This document shows positions 16,619 through 25,110 of a stretch of DNA of 41,441 nt, in pieces. The translations under genes were made by a program, and so were the position numbers. Within the stretch, counting starts at the first letter, position 1; each line of letters opens with the position of its first letter. The DNA is from an uncultured Sphingomonas sp. (GTDB taxonomy: Bacteria; Pseudomonadota; Alphaproteobacteria; Sphingomonadales; Sphingomonadaceae), in assembly GCF_913062585.1 (NCBI RefSeq), contig NZ_CAJXWX010000032.1:1-41441 (forward strand). The letters run 5' to 3'. The notes under the pieces are model-generated. The model saw nothing but the letters and a program-made list of their open reading frames with translations. It had not been told where the DNA came from and did no database searches.

Positions 16619-17655
16619 CGAAGAACGGTCTGTTGCCGCTCCTGCTGCTGGGCCTATCGGCCTGCGGGTCGCAGGCGTCCGATACCGAAGCAACCGCGTC
16701 CCCGACGACCCTCGTCACCACCGTGCCCGCGCGTCACGGCTCAGCCACCCGGACCATCCAGGCTTATGGCGAGGCGACCCCGGCCAGCAATGCCGTCGCC
16801 ACGCTGAGTATGCCGCAACCGGGCCAGATCACGCAGGTCCACGTCGTCGCGGGCGCGCAAGTCCGTGCGGGCGAGCCGATCCTGGTCTTCACCCTCGCCC
16901 CCTCGGCGCGCAGCAGCTACCAGCAGGCGCTGGATGCGGTGAACGCGGCGGAGTCACAGCGCGCCACCACCGCCCAGCTTCTTGCCCACCAGCTCGCCAC
17001 CCGTGACCAGCTCGTCCAGGCGAACAAGGCGGTCCTCGACGCCCGCGCTGCCCTGGCCGCGCTGCGCAAAGACGGTGCCAGCGCGACCGTCACCGTGCTG
17101 CGCGCGCCCTTTGTCGGGGTCGTTGCGACGCTGCCCGTCGCACTCGGCGACCGCACCCAGCCGGGCCAGGCGCTGGCGACGATCGCACGGGCAGGCGGCC
17201 TGATCGTGACCGTAGGCGTCGACCCCGGCCGCCGCGCCGAACTTCGCCTTGGCGCGCCCGTCACCCTCTCCCGACTCGACGGCGGCGCCCCGGTCTCGGG
17301 CCATCTCCAGCACATCGACGCGGTGCTGAACCCGCGCACCCGGCAGATCGATGTGGATATCGCCTATCCGGCGGGCGCGATCCTGTCCGGCGAAGCGATG
17401 AAGGTCGCCATCGCCACCGGTAGCGCCGATGGCTGGCAGGTCCCCCACCGCGCCGTCGTGATGACCAGCGACGGCAACGCGCAGCTGTTCCAGATCGCAA
17501 ACGGCAAGGCCAAGGCGGTGCCCGTCACCGTCACGGTCGGCGGCACGCCCGACGATCTCGTCACCGGCGCGCTCGATCCCAACGCACCTGTGATCGTCGA
17601 CGGCGCGTATCAGGTGGCGGATGGCGATGCCGTCCGGGTCGAGCGGCCGCGATGA
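16615..17655 (+). CDS. RND-type membrane-fusion lipoprotein
   Basis: This 346-residue periplasmic adaptor links the RND pump to the outer-membrane factor. The signal LLLLGLSAC-GSQ gives an acylated Cys17. Domains in order are a biotinyl-lipoyl half (MPQPGQITQVHVVAGAQVRAG), a short coiled-coil hairpin with Ala/Gln/Leu heptads (SYQQALDAVNAAESQRATTAQ and on), the second lipoyl half (VLRAPFVGVVATLPV), a beta-barrel and a membrane-proximal domain ending near VIVDGAYQVADGDAVRVE. The alpha hairpin is short, as in CusB/CzcB-like adaptors. No N-terminal Met-rich or His-rich metal-binding extension is visible. It overlaps both neighbours by ATGA, so expression is stoichiometrically coupled. Confidence 0.92.
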   Translation: MTKNGLLPLLLLGLSACGSQASDTEATASPTTLVTTVPARHGSATRTIQAYGEATPASNAVATLSMPQPGQITQVHVVAGAQVRAGEPILVFTLAPSARSSYQQALDAVNAAESQRATTAQLLAHQLATRDQLVQANKAVLDARAALAALRKDGASATVTVLRAPFVGVVATLPVALGDRTQPGQALATIARAGGLIVTVGVDPGRRAELRLGAPVTLSRLDGGAPVSGHLQHIDAVLNPRTRQIDVDIAYPAGAILSGEAMKVAIATGSADGWQVPHRAVVMTSDGNAQLFQIANGKAKAVPVTVTVGGTPDDLVTGALDPNAPVIVDGAYQVADGDAVRVERPR

Positions 17656-20600
17656 GCTATCCGACCTTCCTGCGGCGCCAGTCGCTGGCGATCATGGTCG
17701 TCGCGCTGGCGCTTTCGCTGGCGGGCGCGGTGGCGGCCCTCTCGCTGCCGATCGGACTATTCCCGCAGGTCGCCTTCCCCCGCGTCTTGGTGGACATTGA
17801 TGCCGGATCGCGCCCCGCCGACCAGACCGCGCTGATCGTCACCCGGCCGGTCGAACAGGCGTTGCGCGCCGTGCAGGGCGTTCAGGACGTCCGGTCGGAA
17901 ACGACCCGCGGCTCGGCGCAGATCTCGATCGACTTCGGCTGGGGCCGCGACATGGTAGCTAGCACGCTGCTGGTCGAGGCGGCGATGTCGCGCGCGCTCG
18001 GCACCCTGCCGCCCGGCACGACCTATAATGTCCGGCGGATGGACCCGACGGTCTTTCCGATCATCTCCTATGCGCTCCAATCCCCCGCCAGTTCGCCGGT
18101 CCAGCTTCAGGACTTCGCCCGCTATCAACTCGTGCCGCTGCTCAGCGGTATCCAGGGCCTGGCCCGCGTCGAGGTGCAGGGCGGCGACACCGGCGAGGTG
18201 GAGGTGCTGGCCGATCCCGCCCGGCTCGCCAGCCACGGTCTGGCGATGAGCGACGTGGCGACTGCGATCAGCAACGGCAACGTGCTGAGCGCGGTCGGGC
18301 GGGTGCAGGATCGTGGTCGCCTGTCGCTGGTCATCGCCGACCACAGCCTGCCCGGCATCGCGGCGGTCGGCGATGTCGTCATCCGCACCGATGCGGCGGG
18401 CGTCGTGCATGTCCGCGATGTCGCCACCGTGCAGCAGGGGGTGGTGCCGCAATGGCTGCACGTCAGCGAGGATGGGCGGCCCGCAGTGCTGCTCAATATC
18501 TACGAACAGCCCGACGGCAATGCGGTGCGCATCGCCCGCGAGGTGCAGGCTAAATTGGCCGCGACCCGCCTGCCGCCCGGCACCCGGCTGGTCAGCTGGT
18601 ACGACCAGAGCGAGTTGGTGACGCAATCAGTGGCCAGCGTGCGCGATGCCGTGCTGATCGGCCTAGTCCTCGCCGCCCTCGTGCTGCTGCTGTTCCTGCG
18701 CAACTGGCGGATCACGCTGGTCGCCGCGATCGTGGTTCCCGCGACGCTGGCGGCGACTGTGCTGGTGCTGACCGTGCTCGGAATGAGCTTTAACATCATG
18801 ACACTGGGCGGCATCGCCGCCGCCGTCGGCCTGCTGATCGACGACGTCATCGTCATGGTCGAACATATCGTTCGCCGCGCCGCCGCGCCGCCCAGCGACG
18901 GAACCCCGACCGGCCGCGACGCCGTCCTGCCCGCCGCGCGCGAGTTCCTGACGCCGCTGACCGGATCGAGCCTGGCGACGCTGATCGTCTTCCTGCCGCT
19001 CTCCTTCCTCAGCGGGGTGACGGGCGCATTTTCGCAGGCGCTGTCGATCACCATGGCGGCGGCCCTCGCCATCTCCTGGGCGATGACGGCGTTCGTCGTG
19101 CCGGTGCTGACCCGGCGGCTGGTGAACTTCGACACGCTGCACGATCCGCACGCGGCGGGTCAGGGGCGGCTGGGGCGCTGGCACGACCGGTCGCTGGACA
19201 GGCTGGTCGCCCGGCCGTGGTGGCTGGCGGTCATCGCCGTGCCGCTGCTGGTGCTGGGCTATGTCGGCTATACCCGTGTTCCGACGGGCTTCATGCCCAA
19301 GGTGGACGAGGGCGGGTTCGTGATGGACTATTACACGCCACCCGGCACCTCTCTGATCGAAACCGAGCGGCGCATGGCGCAGGTCGACGCGCTGCTCCGC
19401 GCCGACCCGGATGTGCTGACCTTCTCGCGTCGCCTCGGCACCGGGCTCGGCGGCGATCTCGGTCAGAGCTATCACGGCGACTATTTCGTGCGACTGAAGG
19501 CGGATCATGCTCGCGCGACCGAAGAGGTCGCCGCCATAATCGCCGATCAGGTCGCCGCGAAGGTGCCCGGCGTTCAGGTCGAGGTGGCGCAGTTGATGGA
19601 GGACCTGATCGGCGACCTGACCGCAGTTCCGCAGCCGATCGAGATCAAGCTCTTCTCCGCCGATCCCGGCATATTGACCGACCAAGCGCAGAAGGTCGCC
19701 GCGCTGATCCAGAAAATCTCGGGCGTCGTCGAGGTGAAGAACGGGGTGCAGCTGGCGGGCGATGCGATCGACCTGCATATCGATCCGATCCGTGCTGGGT
19801 TCGAGGGCGTCACCCCCGCCGATGTCCAGACGGCAGTCGATGCCGCGCTAACCGGCACGATCGCGACGTCGCTGGCGCTGCCGACCAAGGCGATGGACGT
19901 GCGCATCCGCCTGCCCGATGCCATGACGATCACCCGCGACGAACTGGCACGCCTGCCGATCCGCAGCGGCGATGGCCATGTCTTCCCGCTGTCGCGTGTC
20001 GCCGATCTGCGCGTCGTCACCGGCCAACCACAGATCGCACGCGAAAATCTGGAGCCGATGGTCGCGGTGACGGGACGCATCCAGGGCCGCGGGCTGGGTG
20101 CGACCATCGCCGATATCACCCATGCGCTGGCCCGGCCCGGCGTGCTGGCCCCTGGCGTTCGCTACGAACTGGGTGGCCTGTACCAGCAGCAGCAGATCGC
20201 CTTTGCCGGGCTTCTCAAGGTGTTCCTCGCCGCTTTGGTCGCCGAGTTCATCCTGTTGCTGATCCTCTATCGCCGCCTGGGCGTGCCGCTGGTCATCATC
20301 GGCTGTTCGCTGCTGTCGACCACGGCCGTGTTCACCGCGCTGTGGATCACCGGGGTAGATCTCAACATCACCGCGCTCATGGGCATGACGATGATCCTGG
20401 GCATCGGCACCGAAATGGCGATCTTCTATGTCAGCGAGTACGAGGAATTGGCGCACCGTCTTCCTCCGCGTGAGGCTGCGCGCGAAGCCAGCCGCAATCG
20501 CCTGCGCCCGATCACGATGACGACGCTTGCCGCGATCCTGACGCTCTTGCCGCTGGCGCTGGCGCTCGGTCAGGGCGCAGGAATCCAGCAACCGCTGGCG

Positions 20601-20708
20601 ATCGCGATCATCGCCGGACTGCTGCTGCAATATCCGCTGGTGCTGCTGGCCCTGCCGGTCCTGCTCGGCCTACTGCCGCCGCGGGACGAGCGCGCTGTTC
20701 CGGCATGA
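17652..20708 (+). CDS. RND efflux permease
   Basis: The 1018-residue protein has the duplicated RND layout: one N-terminal TM helix, a large periplasmic loop, TM2-7, a second periplasmic loop, and TM8-12. Motif MDPTVFPIISYAL lies in the porter domain, and GLLIDDVIVMVEH in TM4 carries the acidic proton-relay pair. The partner helix TM10 reads ILGIGTEMAIFYVSEYEE. It has Glu where AcrB-type pumps carry a conserved Lys, and it lacks the LNGVVLV-like sequence of classic CzcA pumps, so the proton relay and substrate class are unusual. The length is normal for RND pumps. It is driven by the proton gradient and exports toward the outer-membrane duct with the two upstream proteins. ATGA overlaps join it to the adaptor and the TSUP gene. 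Substrate is unknown; cation or siderophore-type molecules are suggested by neighbours. Confidence 0.92.
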   Translation: MSYPTFLRRQSLAIMVVALALSLAGAVAALSLPIGLFPQVAFPRVLVDIDAGSRPADQTALIVTRPVEQALRAVQGVQDVRSETTRGSAQISIDFGWGRDMVASTLLVEAAMSRALGTLPPGTTYNVRRMDPTVFPIISYALQSPASSPVQLQDFARYQLVPLLSGIQGLARVEVQGGDTGEVEVLADPARLASHGLAMSDVATAISNGNVLSAVGRVQDRGRLSLVIADHSLPGIAAVGDVVIRTDAAGVVHVRDVATVQQGVVPQWLHVSEDGRPAVLLNIYEQPDGNAVRIAREVQAKLAATRLPPGTRLVSWYDQSELVTQSVASVRDAVLIGLVLAALVLLLFLRNWRITLVAAIVVPATLAATVLVLTVLGMSFNIMTLGGIAAAVGLLIDDVIVMVEHIVRRAAAPPSDGTPTGRDAVLPAAREFLTPLTGSSLATLIVFLPLSFLSGVTGAFSQALSITMAAALAISWAMTAFVVPVLTRRLVNFDTLHDPHAAGQGRLGRWHDRSLDRLVARPWWLAVIAVPLLVLGYVGYTRVPTGFMPKVDEGGFVMDYYTPPGTSLIETERRMAQVDALLRADPDVLTFSRRLGTGLGGDLGQSYHGDYFVRLKADHARATEEVAAIIADQVAAKVPGVQVEVAQLMEDLIGDLTAVPQPIEIKLFSADPGILTDQAQKVAALIQKISGVVEVKNGVQLAGDAIDLHIDPIRAGFEGVTPADVQTAVDAALTGTIATSLALPTKAMDVRIRLPDAMTITRDELARLPIRSGDGHVFPLSRVADLRVVTGQPQIARENLEPMVAVTGRIQGRGLGATIADITHALARPGVLAPGVRYELGGLYQQQQIAFAGLLKVFLAALVAEFILLLILYRRLGVPLVIIGCSLLSTTAVFTALWITGVDLNITALMGMTMILGIGTEMAIFYVSEYEELAHRLPPREAAREASRNRLRPITMTTLAAILTLLPLALALGQGAGIQQPLAIAIIAGLLLQYPLVLLALPVLLGLLPPRDERAVPA

Positions 20709-21751
20709 TCGTCGGCCTCGTCTTCCTCGCCGCCTTTCTGGCGTTCATCGTCAGTGCGGTGGCGGGCGGCGGGGCCGGGCTGGTCCTGGTCCCACTGCTT
20801 CGCCTGATCGTGCCAGTGGCGTCGATCCCAGGCGCGCTATCGATCGGAACGGCGGCCAGTTCGCTGTCGCGCATCTGGCTGTTCCGCACCCGCATCCGGT
20901 GGGACGTGGTGCGCCGTTTCCTGCCCACCGCCCTGCCCGCCGCTGCACTCGGAGCATGGCTGCTCACGCGCTTTCCGCCGGTCTATGTCGAGTTCCTGCT
21001 TGGTTGTTTCCTGCTGCTCAACCTGCCCAGCCTGTTTCGCCGCACACCGCCCGCCGGATCGGAGCCGCCTTTAGCGCTCGACCGCCTGCCCTGGCTGGGC
21101 GCCGCGGCGGGACTGCTGTCGGGCTTTACCGGCGCGGTCGGCGTCGTGTTCAACCGCGCCTATTATCGCATCGGCCTGTCGAAAGACGAGATCGTCGCCA
21201 CCCGCGCGATGAACGAGGTGCTGCTCCACCTGCTGAAGATTGCGCTCTACGCGGCGTTCGGGCTGTTGCCACGATCAGCTTGGATCGCGGGAGCCCTGGT
21301 CGCTGCGGCGGCGGTGCTCGCGTCCTTCGCCTCCAAGCGGGTGCTCGCGCTGATGCACGAAAGCCTGTTCCGTCGGATCGGGTTGCTGGCGATGGTGGCG
21401 TCGGGCGTCGCGATGTTCAGCCTGTCGGGGCAACGGATCCTGTCGATCCACCAGGCCTGGGTCGCCTATGTCGCCCCGGGCGACGAGCCGGAACTCCAGT
21501 TTTATTGGGGCGGCACGCCCCGCGCCGCGATCGAACGCGAAGGCAATGGCGCTTTCGCGGTCGAACACAGCATTTCCATCGGAGACCTCCCCGCCGCCGT
21601 CCGCGCCGCCCTGCCGACCGTTATCGGAAGCGGCCACATAGTGCTGATTGAGCGGGTTCACGGAAACCCGGCCTATTATGAAATCTACTGGCGCCGGGAC
21701 GGAAAGCTGTACCAGATCGAACTGACGGCAGACGGACGACCCGCGCGATAG
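20705..21751 (+). CDS. TSUP (TauE/SafE) permease fused to a PepSY-like domain
   Basis: In this 348-residue protein the first 265 residues form about eight TM segments of the sulfite-exporter/TSUP family. They include the repeated glycine-rich loop (SAVAGGGAGLVLVPLLRLI; GLLSGFTGAVGVVFNRAYY). The remaining 80 residues form a soluble domain: DLPAAVRAALPTVIGSG, then VHGNPAYYEIYWRRDGKLYQIELTADG. This follows the PepSY-like pattern of helix, Tyr-Glu-hydrophobic strand and Asp-Gly-Lys turn. TSUP proteins move small organic or sulfur anions or metals. The added domain is uncommon and probably faces the periplasm as a binding or inhibitory module. It overlaps the RND gene by ATGA, which makes it part of the efflux operon. 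TM topology was judged by eye. Confidence 0.85.
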   Translation: MIVGLVFLAAFLAFIVSAVAGGGAGLVLVPLLRLIVPVASIPGALSIGTAASSLSRIWLFRTRIRWDVVRRFLPTALPAAALGAWLLTRFPPVYVEFLLGCFLLLNLPSLFRRTPPAGSEPPLALDRLPWLGAAAGLLSGFTGAVGVVFNRAYYRIGLSKDEIVATRAMNEVLLHLLKIALYAAFGLLPRSAWIAGALVAAAAVLASFASKRVLALMHESLFRRIGLLAMVASGVAMFSLSGQRILSIHQAWVAYVAPGDEPELQFYWGGTPRAAIEREGNGAFAVEHSISIGDLPAAVRAALPTVIGSGHIVLIERVHGNPAYYEIYWRRDGKLYQIELTADGRPAR

Positions 21752-21773
21752 CTATTGCGACTTCTTAGCATTA

Positions 21774-21805
21774 ATGTATGAAGCCCCGCGAAGGGGATCA
21801 TACAT
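21774..21805 (+). promoter_or_regulatory. leader hairpin covering the receptor ribosome binding site
   Basis: An 8-base arm pair (ATGTATGA at 21774-21781 and TCATACAT at 21798-21805) encloses a CCCC-GCGAA-GGGG inner stem. The right side of the inner stem contains the purine ribosome binding site, and the outer arm ends one base before the receptor ATG at 21807. The folded transcript would hide the start region. A weak TGCGA-N5-TAGCA dyad just upstream (about 21765-21779) could be an iron-regulator site but is imperfect. No known riboswitch class is recognised. Confidence 0.5.
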
Positions 21806-21806
21806 C

Positions 21807-23981
21807 ATGAGGATCATCACCGGCAGCCTTGTGGCTGCGGGCCTGACGGTCGCGTCCATCACGCCCGCTCATGGGCACGAGCGGGACGCACCAGCATCGG
21901 CAAGCGACACCATGGGCCAGGACATCGTCGTCACCGGCCGCGCCTCGCCTGCGCCCAAGGCGGCCGACGATCGCTACAAGCCGACGCCCGACGCCTCGAC
22001 GCTCCGCTCGTCGGCCGATCCACTGGACACGCCACAAACGGTGAACATCGTCCCCGCCCAAGTCATCCGCGACCAGCGCCCCCGCTATCTAGACGACGTG
22101 CTGACCAATGTCAGCGGTATCACCCAAGGCAACACGCTGGCGGGCACCCAGGACACGGTTCTGAAGCGCGGCTTCGGCGGCAATCGCGACGGGTCGGTGA
22201 TGCACAACGGCATGCCGCTGGTCCAGGGGCGCGGGTTCAACGCCGCCTCGCAAAGCGTCGAAGTGCTGAAGGGTCCTGCCTCACTGCTCTACGGCATCAT
22301 GGACCCCGGCGGCGTCATCAACATCGTCTCGAAGAAGCCGCTGCTCGACCCGCATCTGACCGTCGCACTGATCGGCTCCAGCTATGCCAATGCCCGCGCC
22401 GGGCTGGAGGCGATGGCGGACCTGACCGGGCCGATCGCGGGCGACCTTGCCGGGCGGCTGGTGCTCGACCAGCAGAGCGAGGATTACTGGCGCGATTTCG
22501 GCGAGCGACGCGACACGCTGATCGCCCCCTCGATCGGCTGGTATGGCGGCACCACGCAGGCGGTGCTGTGGTACGAATTTCGCCGCTTCGACACGCCCTT
22601 CGATCGCGGCACGATCCTCGATCCGCGCACGATGACGCCGCTGGCGATGCCGCGCCGCGAACGGCTCGACGATCTCAGCAACCGGATGTTTGGGGTCAGC
22701 CACCTTGTCCAGCTCGCGCTCGACCACCGGCTGGGCGGCACTTGGGCGGCGCATCTGGCGACCAGCTTCAACAGCGAAAGCTACGACGCCGGCCAGTTGC
22801 GCGTGAACGGCATCAACGTCCAGCGCGGCACGCTGTCGCGCAGCAATGACGCGACGGTCGGGGCGCTCAGCACCGACGCCTATCTCCAGACCTATGTCGA
22901 CGGCCGCTTCGACCTGTTCGGCGCGCGGCACGATGTCATCCTGGGGGCTGAGGGCGAGTATCGGCGCTATTACCGCCGCGACCTGATCCGCCAGCCGGTG
23001 CGCGCGACCTTCAGCTATCTCAAGCCCGTCTACGGCCTGGAGCCCTTCCCCACCCGCGTGTCGCCCAGCGACAGCGACCAGACCGACCGGCTCTACAATT
23101 ACTCGCTATTCGGGCAGGATTCGATCCATCTCGGCGACCGCTGGATCGTGGTGGCGGGTGGACGACTGATCGGCTTCGACCAGCGTGCCGGACGCGAGCG
23201 GCCCTTCGTCGCCAACACCGACCTGACCGGATGGGCGTTCGTACCGCAGGCGGGCCTCGTGTGGCGCGCGGCGGACATCTTCTCGCTCTACGGCAGCTAT
23301 ACCCGCTCGCTCAAACCCACCTCAACCATCGCCCCGCTGGGCAGCGGCGTCACCATCACCTCCAGCTTCGCGCCCGAACGGGGACGCTCGTTCGAGATCG
23401 GGGCCAAACTGGACGTTCCCGATCGCATCTCGGGCACGCTAGCGCTCTATGACATCGACAAGCGCAACGTGCTGGTGTCGCAGTTCAATCCGGCGACCGG
23501 GCTGAACGACTATCGCACCTCGGGCCGGGCGATCTCGCGCGGGGTCGAGCTGGACGTGTCCGGGCAGGTCACCCGGACCTTCAGCCTGATTGGCAGCTAT
23601 GCCTATACCTATGCGCGCACCACCGAGGACCCGGTCTTCGCAGGCAAGCAGCTCGCCAATGTCGCGCCGCATACCGCGTCGCTGTCGGCCGCCTATGACG
23701 TCGGCGCGATCGCAGGCGACGATCGCCTGCGGCTGGGCGCGGGCGGGCGCTATGTAGGGCGGCGGCCGGGCGACAGCGCCAACAGCTTCTGGCTGGCCGA
23801 TTACGTCGTCGCGGATGCCTTCGTGACCTATGACACGCGTCTCGCCGGGCGGCGGGTGACGTTCCAGTTCAACCTGAAGAACGTCTTCGACAAGACCTAT
23901 TACACCTCGGCGGTCAACCAGTACGGCGTCGCGATCGGCGACCCGCGCCGGGCGATCGGCACGATGAGCTTCGCCTTCTGA
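21807..23981 (+). CDS. TonB-dependent siderophore-type receptor
   Basis: The protein has 724 residues from the ATG at 21807, which is followed by a clear signal peptide (IITGSLVAAGLTVASITPAHG). A TonB box-like segment DIVVTGRA lies near residue 40. The plug follows (ADPLDTPQTVNIVPAQVI, RDQRPRYLDDVLTNVSGI, VEVLKGPASLLYGIMDPGGVIN). The rest is a 22-strand barrel, and the C-terminus is AIGTMSFAF with a final Phe. Plug motifs match ferrichrome/ferrioxamine-type receptors. It would take up a ferri-siderophore or related metal chelate at the outer membrane with TonB-ExbBD energy. It lies 55 bases after the TSUP gene, behind a leader hairpin, and overlaps the next gene by one base. A receptor inside an efflux operon suggests recycling or exchange of a chelator. 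Confidence 0.93.
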   Translation: MRIITGSLVAAGLTVASITPAHGHERDAPASASDTMGQDIVVTGRASPAPKAADDRYKPTPDASTLRSSADPLDTPQTVNIVPAQVIRDQRPRYLDDVLTNVSGITQGNTLAGTQDTVLKRGFGGNRDGSVMHNGMPLVQGRGFNAASQSVEVLKGPASLLYGIMDPGGVINIVSKKPLLDPHLTVALIGSSYANARAGLEAMADLTGPIAGDLAGRLVLDQQSEDYWRDFGERRDTLIAPSIGWYGGTTQAVLWYEFRRFDTPFDRGTILDPRTMTPLAMPRRERLDDLSNRMFGVSHLVQLALDHRLGGTWAAHLATSFNSESYDAGQLRVNGINVQRGTLSRSNDATVGALSTDAYLQTYVDGRFDLFGARHDVILGAEGEYRRYYRRDLIRQPVRATFSYLKPVYGLEPFPTRVSPSDSDQTDRLYNYSLFGQDSIHLGDRWIVVAGGRLIGFDQRAGRERPFVANTDLTGWAFVPQAGLVWRAADIFSLYGSYTRSLKPTSTIAPLGSGVTITSSFAPERGRSFEIGAKLDVPDRISGTLALYDIDKRNVLVSQFNPATGLNDYRTSGRAISRGVELDVSGQVTRTFSLIGSYAYTYARTTEDPVFAGKQLANVAPHTASLSAAYDVGAIAGDDRLRLGAGGRYVGRRPGDSANSFWLADYVVADAFVTYDTRLAGRRVTFQFNLKNVFDKTYYTSAVNQYGVAIGDPRRAIGTMSFAF

Positions 23982-24694
23982 TGCGCTGGTACGGCCTTGT
24001 CCTGGGGGCGCTCTGTGCCCCGATGATCGCAACCCCGGCGGCGGCGCGCGAACGGATCGCCATGCTGGTCGTCCAGCAAGGCGGCCCGTCGATGGCTAGC
24101 GACCTGACGGTCCGCGACCGGCTGGCTGCACGAGGGTTCACGGTTCGCCTCGCCGACCAGTCGGCGGACCCGCTGACCGCGCGCGAAGCGGCGCTGGTCG
24201 TGATCTCGGCCACGGTGTCGGCCAAGTCGGTCAAACCCGGCTGGCGAGGCCTGGCGGTGCCGCTGGTCACCTGGGAAAACGACTTGCTCGACGATCTCGC
24301 CATGACCGGCAAGCGACACGACAGCGATTTCGGCGAGGCGGAGAAGGAACGCTATCTCTGGATCGTCAACGCGCCGCAGCCGATGGCCGCCGGCCTGCCG
24401 GCGGGGATCGTCGACGTCTACGCCCGTCAGGCCCCGATGAGCTGGGGCAAACCGGGCTTGGGCGCCACGATCATCGCGACGATCTACGGCCAGCCGGAAA
24501 AGGTGGCGATCTTCGGCTATGAGACCGGCGCAACGATGGACTATGAAGCGCTCGCACCGGCCAGGCGCGTTATGCTGTTCATGGGCAACGACGGCTTTAC
24601 CAATCTCTCGCCCGACGGGCTGAAGCTGTTCGACGCCGCGATCGACTGGGCCATCGGATCGATGAAGGCATGTAGCCGATATGGCTCTCGCTGA
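23981..24694 (+). CDS. exported protein of unknown function, possible amidotransferase-like fold
   Basis: The protein has 237 residues. Its ATG shares one base with the receptor stop (TGATG). A signal peptide (WYGLVLGALCAPMIATPAAA-RE) is visible. The mature part shows a Rossmann-like start (RIAMLVVQQGGPSM, RDRLAARGFTVRLAD, LVVISATV). It continues with AVPLVTWENDLLDDLAMTG, EKVAIFGYETGATM, RVMLFMGNDGF and LFDAAIDWAIG. This order resembles the ThuA/class I amidotransferase-like fold seen in other exported proteins, without an obvious catalytic cysteine. It is probably periplasmic. Coupling to the receptor suggests work on the imported substrate, for example chelate handling or hydrolysis, but that is inference. 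The fold call is tentative. Confidence 0.75.
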   Translation: MRWYGLVLGALCAPMIATPAAARERIAMLVVQQGGPSMASDLTVRDRLAARGFTVRLADQSADPLTAREAALVVISATVSAKSVKPGWRGLAVPLVTWENDLLDDLAMTGKRHDSDFGEAEKERYLWIVNAPQPMAAGLPAGIVDVYARQAPMSWGKPGLGATIIATIYGQPEKVAIFGYETGATMDYEALAPARRVMLFMGNDGFTNLSPDGLKLFDAAIDWAIGSMKACSRYGSR

Positions 24695-24820
24695 GGCCAT
24701 CCTGCGAATATCAACCTAGATGTAGTATGGCCGTTCAGTGATGGTCGACCGGTGCCGCGTGTCACGGGTCTTCCGGGATGCGCCGAGAAGAACGTCTGTC
24801 AGGATGCGGGCCAGCGCGCC

Positions 24821-24995
24821 CATGGTCTGCACGAGGTATTCAACGGTCTCTGCAAGTCCTGAAGAACGGACTCACCGTGGCGGTGGATGCCCGCCGACCT
24901 TCCGCTCCAGGCAACAATGTGCCAGCAGACGCAACGTTTGCTGGCGGCGGGGTGTCAAGGGGCTGGTGGGCGACTTGTGCGCGGCACGGGACCTA
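24821..24995 (+). pseudogene. decayed IS5-type transposase N-terminal fragment
   Basis: Pieces of the N-terminal domain of IS5-group (DUF4096-like) transposases appear in successive frames: HEVFNGL near 24830, LKNGLT near 24858 in a second frame, then WRWMPADLPL and QQTQRLLAAGCQ from 24878 in a third. Stops and single-base shifts separate them, so no product is possible. The fragment lacks the catalytic DDE region and neither terminal repeat was found. It marks past insertion activity next to the second oriT-like site. Bases on either side (24695-24820 and 24996-25110) show no gene. Confidence 0.6.
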
Positions 24996-25110
24996 GCAGC
25001 TGGCCGCAGTGGCTCAGTACCAAACAATTGCATCGCGCTCCTGCTTCGCTATGATCGGGAGATCAACCGCGTTGGTACAGCGAACAGGTACAGCGTGGCT
25101 GGTCGCGAGA

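Noticed and set aside
21774..21806. Upstream ATG for the TonB receptor giving 11 extra residues
   Set aside because: The extension would precede the signal peptide and falls in the hairpin; the ATG at 21807 begins a standard signal sequence.
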